A stretch of DNA of 64,000 nt. Origin: Pohlia nutans. Its lineage: Eukaryota; Streptophyta; Bryopsida; Bryales; Mniaceae. Position 1 is the first letter of the stretch. Each line of letters begins with the position of its first letter. The stretch covers positions 23,155,009 to 23,219,008 of the forward strand of contig CM040100.1 of NCBI GenBank assembly GCA_022496805.1. Reading direction: 5' to 3'. Under the pieces are notes generated by a model that was not told the DNA's origin, did no database searches, and saw only the letters and a program-made list of their open reading frames with translations. The position numbers were made by a program, and so were the translations under genes. Shown in pieces: positions 57,820 to 64,000 of this stretch.

Positions 57820-58260
57820 AAGCATGATTTTTGATGAAACGTGCTTACAAATTATCATTTTTAGAATATTAGTGAAAAGTAGATTTTGAATTCAAACCAT
57901 TAAAAAGTTTATTAACCCTTAAAAGACCCTTGGGATCCCTCTCTACAACCTGTATTTAGCCTTATAATTGCTCAATTGTGGTTTACTATACAAATTGTGA
58001 TATATTGTTTGATACATATTATCACAATTGTCAATTTTTCTTTGTACTGAAAAGTATTTGGTCATTGTTATTTTGATCAAATACCATCAAATACGGAATA
58101 TACTATACGCTCACAAAGGACTTTCAGGCCATTCAAGGGTTAAGTAACTCAAGAATTAATGAAATGAAATATAAAATGATTGAAAGAACGATATGGGAGG
58201 CCAAAGCCAGAGATCCTTATGAAGTGTTGAAATATTTGACAATGATTACGTAAAAAGATT
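57820..58260 (+). repeat. Dispersed repeat carrying a TTAA insertion (filled site)
   Basis: Sequence on both sides of the 57916-58139 element (AGCATGATTTTTGATGAA ... CATTAAAAAGTTTATTAA and TTAAGTAACTCAAGAATTAA ... CGATATGGGAGGCCAAA) aligns continuously with 62590-62790, where the insertion is absent. Confidence 0.85.
57916..58139. mobile_element. 224-bp TTAA-flanked element with known empty site
   Basis: TTAA lies at 57912-57915 and 58140-58143. The left end is CCCTTAAAAGACCC and the right end ATTCAAGGG, inverted over about eight bases. The homologous sequence at about 62690 reads straight through with a single TTAA, which shows insertion with TTAA duplication. Confidence 0.85.
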
Positions 58261-59256
58261 ATTTTAAAATAATCAAACTTGTCAAGTTTAGTTTTACTCT
58301 ATTTTAAATATTTAATTATTTTCAAATCTAATAATCTATTGCAATTACAAATTCTACAAGTCAAAACTCAAACAAAATAACATTATGGGGTTTTTTTAAT
58401 TCAAATATACTATTTTCAATATATTTTAAAATTAAAGTTACACAAAATTAATTCTCATTTGATCTTTGTTTATGGCAAATCTTTTAGTTTATTCAATTAC
58501 ATTTTGTAATTGATAAATTTGTTTTATGTGATACATTTAAAAAAAAAACTTCGTAATCTATTAGTTCACAAAAAATTTGAAAAGAAAATACTAATATTAA
58601 CCACTTGTCTTTGGATGATAAACATACCAATTTTAATTAGTCAATTACACAAAGGCTAAATTATGTATGATTATGTATGAATTTCTTATGCAATTTCAAA
58701 GTGGGAGGTTGTAGACCACTACAAGTGACAGTAGACAACTCCATTTTCATTCAAAGATTGGTGGTCATAAACATTTGGTCATGCTTACACCATTGTCTTG
58801 CTACTAAACCCAACCAAGTATACGAATAAGTGAGTTGCTATTGGTAACAACGACCAATATAGGAGACCGGATCACCTTCCTAATGGTTTTAGTATCCTCT
58901 ACCCTTAATATAAGCACTAGACTTTCGGCTTTCAAAAACATCAAACTCATATGAATTGCAAAGTCTCAAAGATCTTTACACCCAAAGTTGCTTGCGTCCA
59001 AATCATCTTTCCAAAAACAACAATGCACACTAAAAATTTAGAGCCAACCCATTCTCACCCCAAACCACCCTTACTAAATCTTGCAAATACATAGATACAA
59101 TCCATACATTGTTCCAAAATGTACATAAACACAAGTGACAGGTTGAGGTACCCTATGCAATTGAACTTCATAGAATTTCCATCATGACTCAACAATTATA
59201 ACTTATTTTGAAAATTCATGATTTTTGATTTACCAATACATTAAAGTCTGTCCAAC
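58261..59256. other. AT-rich intergenic DNA
   Basis: A block at about 58697-58770 (GTGGGAGGTTGTAGA ... CATTCAAAGATTGGT) is related to a segment in PDR intron 6 (28700-28780). No gene is seen; the right end probably holds the 3' untranslated region of the minus-strand gene. Confidence 0.4.
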
Positions 59257-60290
59257 TTACTCGGCCAGTGGAATTTTGCCAGTTTTTGTGTGAGTTTGCC
59301 AGAAATCCCAAGCAGCTTGACACACCGCTTTAGCCTCCGACCTGCCAGTTTCAATACGCAAGATACTCAAACTCTCCTCATCAACAGCATCTTCTTCTTC
59401 TTCTTCTACTTCCTCCTCATTCTCCTTGAAGCTCTGTTCGTTGTCCTCATTCTCCTCTTCAGCACTGGAATACCCTTGTGGCCCTTGTGCAGAAAAGCTT
59501 TGCAAAGTGGATTGTACAACTTCTGTCACTTGCTCTGTGATTTTCACAAGAGCCTCACCATTAACTCGAAGAGGGGTGAAGTCAATCACTACTGTATCCG
59601 CCCCTGTTGGTCCCTGTGGCCACAAGGACAAAAATTATACATGTGAAAAACCAGCATTAGAAGAAAATCCATAATCACAAGTTTGAAATTGCACATGTGA
59701 TAAATCAACTTGATATGCTAGCAGTAAAAGAAAATCCATAGTGACAAGGTAAGTGATGCAAGTTTAGGGGTTTCAATTACCTGCTGAATGAAAATACATA
59801 ACCGGCAGGATGCATCACAAAAATTGCGGTACGTATTCACCAATGGATACTTTCGAGACACTGCACGCTGCACCAAATAGCCCTTTTAGTTAGCTAGATC
59901 ATATGCCTGCACAAAGCCAACACACATTGAAACCAACCTGTCAGCCTTCTCCAATAGAAATCTACTTCGCATTATTAACCAGTTCTAGCAAGGTATAGAA
60001 ATCTACTCAACATTATTAACCACTTCTAGCAAGTTTATTGAAATCTACTCAACATTACTAACTAGTTCTAGCAAGCTATCAAAATCTACTCAACATTATT
60101 AAGCAGTTCTAGAAGGCTATATAAATCTACTTAACATTATTAACTAGTTCTAGTTCGGTCCTTTTGTCTACCATGCTATCCTACATTATGGTCAATTCAA
60201 CATAAATCAATTAATTTTTTGTCAAAAAGTGTCACATATCATCTTATGATTGGTTAAGCGTGACATGAACCACTAGAAAATACCGGTAGT

Positions 60291-60321
<31 letters not shown>

Positions 60322-61999
60322 ACCCTAACCCCTAAGAGATCAAGGATTCATGGATTTAAAATGACAATTCAATCGATCATACCGTAAAAGATATAATTCA
60401 GATGGGACGAAAATTGATGTCACCAAAATTAGTGACGAACATTGCATGTTTTAGTAAAAAAAATAAATTGAACAAAAGGAAGTCCACATAAGATCTACTC
60501 AAAACTACTAAAAAAGAATGAAAGACATGAGACCCAATTCAAGTTTCTAGGTCCTTTAGGAGTTAAACCAATTAGAATTGTCTCTCTCCTTGATTCAAAC
60601 ACAATGTAATTCAGTGAGACTTACCGTTCGCTCGCCAGCTTGAAGCCGATGGGGGACTTTCCTACTGCCCGTCTTAGCTTTACTAGCCTTACCTTTAGAA
60701 ATCCTCTCCACATCATCCAACGCCCACCTACCTTCAGACATCACACAATTTATAAGACAAGGGCGTTTGAAATATTAAGAAAGACAATGTACACAAATGG
60801 TAAATAATGTTTATTATGTGACTTGCCACCCAACCATAGAAGAAAGATCTTGTCTATTAGACATTGTGATCTCCTTCACCCAGCAAGCCACACTTATAGT
60901 CCTAGTATTGTTTGTTTACATACTAAAATATGTACAAACCAACTAGACTACTAGTTTGGTTCTAACTAACTTGAAATTAGAGAATGTTGGTCCTATTAGT
61001 CCCTCATAAGTAACTTAATTACCATATGAGTATTCAAAAGTGTCTCTATCCCAAATAGAAATCTGTAATTTTCATATGTCTCTTTTCATTCAATCATCAA
61101 TACAATCCTCAATAAAATCCTCACTTGTCTCTTTTCATATGATCCTCAGTACAATCCTCATTACCATCTCGCTTTTCTTTTTTCATACAATCATCACTCA
61201 AACCACACTCGACATGAACCACATGTCATAATTCTAATAAACACAAGAAATTCTTTCATGACAAACACGAGCCTTTTTCATTTGGAGACCAGAACGTTCT
61301 ACATTTTCAAACCATTCCTTTGTCTGTTTTCAGATTAACATAAAACTCCTGTCTACATATATCAAACTAATTTCAAAGTGCACAAGCTGAGAAGACCGTA
61401 ATCTGGCTGCTCCTAAGTTAGCTTGGTAACTTTCAGGATCTCAGAGACCCTTCAGCTGCAATTGGTCCACTATAACCACTTCACAAGAAGAAAACCAAAC
61501 ATTGTCTGAAATGGTTGTGTTAAATTTTGACGCAATTGTATTAGTTTCAACGCGATTTGTATTAGTTGTAACATAGATTTAACACATAACAATGGTTGGT
61601 TTTCTTCTAGTGAGCTTGGATTCTGAACTTGCCAAAATAAGGAATTAGCAGCTCTTCAAACAACGCCATGGAATGTCTGCTCAATCCTTATTTTTGCGTT
61701 CTTACATTCTATGCTTACATTCTTCCATTCTAACATCAAACAGAAAAAGGGGCAATTGCTACAAAACTAAGCAAATGTTGAAGTTATGAATTCACACGTA
61801 AAGTAATTCTTCCACAACCATGCAACATTTGTGCAACTAGAGAGCTCCATACAAAAAGAGAGAGGGCGCAGCAACAAATGAATTCAATGCAAGAGGAGAG
61901 GATATTGGTTACCTTTGTGAACTGGTGGCCGTCACCATCACGGAGCGCCAGGTTCTTGCTCCACAGTTGTTGTTTCCGCTTCTTCTTAAAATGCCACAT
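59257..61999 (-). CDS. Uncharacterised plant protein with acidic Glu-rich region
   Basis: Minus-strand exons are 61999-61913 (starts MWHFKKKRKQQLW), 60731-60625 (GRWALDDVERISKGKASK then SRKVPHRLQAGERT), 59867-59781 (SRKYPLVNTYRNFCDASCRL) and 59613-59257, ending KTGKIPLAE. Phases fit at the last two junctions, and the donor after the first exon is GTAACC. The 61913-60731 interval may hide one small extra exon, because phase does not close there. The last exon has a hydrophilic N-part (VVIDFTPLRVNGEALVKITE), a run of glutamates (EEEVEEEEED) and a helical C-part (SEAKAVCQAAWDFWQTH). The start is chosen by the basic N-terminus and in-phase donor. I do not recognise a function. Its introns contain a 41-bp tandem array and a family D element. 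Confidence 0.7.
59957..60155 (-). repeat. 41-bp tandem repeat, five copies, intronic
   Basis: AAATCTACT starts units at 59958, 59999, 60040, 60082 and 60123, each continuing with an ACATTATTAAC-like block and AGTTCTAGCAAG. It lies in the intron between 59867 and 60625. Confidence 0.88.
60297..60322. repeat. (AT)n microsatellite
   Basis: This is a pure AT run directly next to the family D element that starts at 60329. Confidence 0.9.
60329..60562 (+). mobile_element. 234-bp family D element in an intron of the 59-62 kb gene
   Basis: The left flank is CTAA (60325-60328) and the right flank TTAA (60563-60566). The ends are CCCCTAAGAGATCAAGG and GGTCCTTTAGGAG. The interior matches 34135-34341 and 36992-37214. 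One target copy has drifted from TTAA by one base. Confidence 0.75.
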
Positions 62000-62105
62000 G
62001 ATTCTCTCCCGAAGAGGAAGAAGCTAGACTGTCCATGGTGAATGCAGGGACGGAGCGTTCTACAAAGCTTGGCTGCAGATGCCATGGATAAAGAATTGCA
62101 ACAAT

Positions 62106-62441
62106 AGGGGGTGTCACACCTCTTTCTTCCCATTCTCAATCTTTAGAGAATGGGGACGTGGCACGCTCTCCTTGAATGGCGGAGGGCCCATTCTCTGAAG
62201 ATTGGAGAATTCCATTCTTCTCCTCCACGGGTGAAGAATGGAGAATGGAGAATGACCCATGCTTGGAGGATGAGTAACCAACTAACAACCTCTATTCTCC
62301 ATTCTCAATCTCCACAAACCACAAAAGGGGTGTCACACTTTCTCCATGGAGAAGCTATCCTATTGGCTCCTCTTTTTCCTCATTCTCCATTCTCCATTCT
62401 CCCATTCTCCATTCTCCGAGGAGGTGTGACAACCCCTAATA
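62106..62441. mobile_element. ~336-bp foldback at the promoter of the minus-strand gene
   Basis: The left end GGGGTGTCACACCTC is mirrored at the right by GAGGTGTGACAACCCC. The arms are built from GGAGAATGG/CCATTCTCC units in both orientations. It begins about 107 bp upstream of the start codon at 61999, so it overlaps the likely promoter. The target duplication is unclear. Confidence 0.65.
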
Positions 62442-62589
62442 ATCACACAGTGAGTGAGAGAGAGAGGTCGTCAAAAGAATGAATTAACACTCCTGCATTG
62501 AAACCTAACCCCAAAAATATTTTGTTATTCAATTACGAATAGGATATTGACAATTTGTGGGTGAAATTTTTGGTGATGGGTTCAAAAAA

Positions 62590-62790
62590 TCATGGTTTTT
62601 ATGAATTGTGCTTACACATTATCATTTTTAGAATATTACTGAAAGTAGATTTTTGAAATTCAAACCATTAAAAAGTTCATTAAGTAGCTCAATAATTAAT
62701 AAAATGAAATAGAAAATGAATGAAAGAACGATATGGGAGGCCAAAAGTTAGAGATCCTTATGAAGTGTCGAAACTTATGACAAACTTTTG
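62590..62790 (+). repeat. Dispersed repeat, empty-site copy
   Basis: It aligns with 57820-58260 but lacks the 224-bp insertion; the junction reads AAAGTTCATTAAGTAGCTC at about 62675-62693. Confidence 0.85.
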
Positions 62791-63460
62791 ACAATGGTAG
62801 CATATTCATTGCATACATTTTCATAAATTTTAGAACTATGATTAGCGTTTGAAATGTTAGGAACATACAAAGATATATTGTATCTAGGTGTTCACAAAAA
62901 AGTGTTCTAGAACTAAACACAACAACAATGATTGATTTCAAAAGATTTACGTTTGGGTGAAGTGACTTGTTAGTGACTAGTTGAGCAGATATTTGTGATT
63001 GTTGTTAATTGTTACATTGCAAAAATCTTTTTGGAGTATTCTAAACTATTCCAAAATAATATAAAATATGTAGAAAGATTCAAAGTATTCTAAAAATATT
63101 CCATCTTAATATGTTTAAAATTTTACCATAATTATTATATAGTGTTAATGACACAGTAATGACAAATGTTTTACATATTGTACACTTTGTTTTGGACAAA
63201 TCTGAAGTCCTAGTGTGAAAACGCTCGCCAAGTCACCAACCTCCCTAACTACCATGTCCCAAATTCACATGCATTGACGTTTTAGTTTTTTCCCGCCGAA
63301 TTGATTGGCGTAACTGCACATCTTGAAGGATTTTTGTATTCTCGTAGCAGACATCTACAATTCTCTAGTTAACATTGAATTAAAATTATGGAATCCAAAT
63401 AAGTTACTAAAGTAATAAAATTATTTTTGAACACAATGCGTCCACATGGTCCTTTACGGG
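62791..63460. other. AT-rich intergenic DNA with a TTAA-type end
   Basis: GGTCCTTTACGGGG next to TTAA at 63448-63465 looks like one end of a TTAA-type element whose partner I cannot identify. Nothing else is recognised. Confidence 0.35.
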
Positions 63461-63490
63461 GTTAACATAGGTCACAAGTGAGTATCTAGT

Positions 63491-63526
63491 ACAGTGTGAC
63501 ATTTCAACCGTGAAATGTCACACTGT
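63491..63526. repeat. Perfect 16-bp hairpin
   Basis: ACAGTGTGACATTTCA is followed by a four-base loop and its exact inverse. The very short loop would let the DNA or RNA form a tight stem. It lies about 20 bp before the family C element. Confidence 0.7.
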
Positions 63527-63546
63527 AGTAAATACGCACGCTGTAA

Positions 63547-64000
63547 CCCTTAATTGCCTGAGTGTGAATTTTTTGAACGATGTATAGATTTCATCCATGT
63601 TTTCTCATTTGTCATGCACTTTTTGTAGTGTGGGTTTCTTACTATAGATTTTATGGGAAGTTAGCTTCATGCATGTGTTAACCAATTAGAAAGGGGATGA
63701 TTTGTGAAATTCTTATGCCTCATTTCATGTTGCAATGATTCACCAAAATTTTCAAAGATCTTAGTTCAAAACGAATCAAAAGTGCTCTTGAGGAGTGAAC
63801 TCATAAAATTAAGCAACCAAAAAATCTCCAAAAATCACTACACTTAGAGTAATACATTTTAACCAATTACAACAAATTTCATCCACAGATTGTCAAAATC
63901 TTACTTGTAATCGAATTACAAAAGAATTTTGAATTTTGAGTTTCAAATTTTATACAAAAATATTGGTAATAGCAATCATAAATCTATCTGTATGAATAGA
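63547..64000 (+). mobile_element. Family C element copy 3, cut by the window end
   Basis: The left end CCCTTAATTGCCTGAGTGTG matches the copy at 15183, and the interior follows 6192-6750 (GATGATTTGTGAAATT; CTCCAAAAATCACTACACTT). The flank is GTAA rather than TTAA. Confidence 0.75.

Noticed and set aside
59290..59674. Plus-strand frames of 118 and 82 aa
   Set aside because: They are antisense to the last exon of the minus-strand gene, whose splice phases and composition fit coding sequence.

Overview
The window is nuclear DNA of a land plant. The evidence is intron-rich genes with GT-AG introns, a full-size plant-type PDR/ABCG transporter, plant-type MITEs (Stowaway-, Tourist- and CACTA-like), a MULE that carries a ULP1-like peptidase, and TTTAGGG-type tracts. 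The exact lineage cannot be read from the sequence. Most of the 64 kb is AT-rich repeat, and genes occupy roughly a third of it by span.

Layout. 1-6.8 kb: repeat-rich DNA with a 2.4-kb TTAA-flanked inverted-repeat element, tandem repeats and two long perfect hairpins. 7.1-10.5 kb (+): a complete seven-exon UDP-galactose/UDP-glucose transporter of the UTR1/SLC35B1 type, 339 aa. 10.6-25.2 kb: dense MITE and fragment territory, including several TTAA-flanked elements and a 1.1-kb near-perfect foldback. 25.2-25.8 kb: a duplicated promoter segment. 25.86-38.57 kb (+): a 20-exon PDR transporter that I can splice into one open 1479-aa frame; its introns hold at least seven transposon-derived inserts. 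39.1-39.4 kb: a Tourist-like MITE.

39.58-54.63 kb: one giant Mutator-like element of about 15.06 kb. It has GC-rich terminal inverted repeats of about 260 bp and a 9-bp target duplication with one mismatch. Inside, a transposase gene (+) and a ULP1-type cysteine-peptidase gene (-) run towards each other, each starting near a TIR, as mudrA and mudrB do in MuDR. The transposase is broken by three stop codons, all compatible with C-to-T decay at CAG or CGA, and one of its introns carries a 1.55-kb CACTA-like insertion with a tRNA-derived SINE in it. A 540-bp TTAA-flanked MITE sits between the two genes. 54.6-57 kb: weakly gene-like DNA. 57-59 kb: repeats, including a TTAA insertion whose empty site is preserved at about 62.69 kb. 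59.26-62.0 kb (-): a plant gene of unknown function with an acidic glutamate-rich region. The window ends in another copy of the TTAA-type family seen at 6.2 and 15.2 kb.

The main candidate for something undescribed is a set of short non-autonomous elements flanked by TTAA, with ends beginning CCC. This is the signature of the piggyBac superfamily, which to my knowledge is not well documented in land plants. Two of them have an identifiable empty site within this same window. The second candidate is the MuDR-like giant element that appears to have a ULP1 peptidase in the mudrB position.
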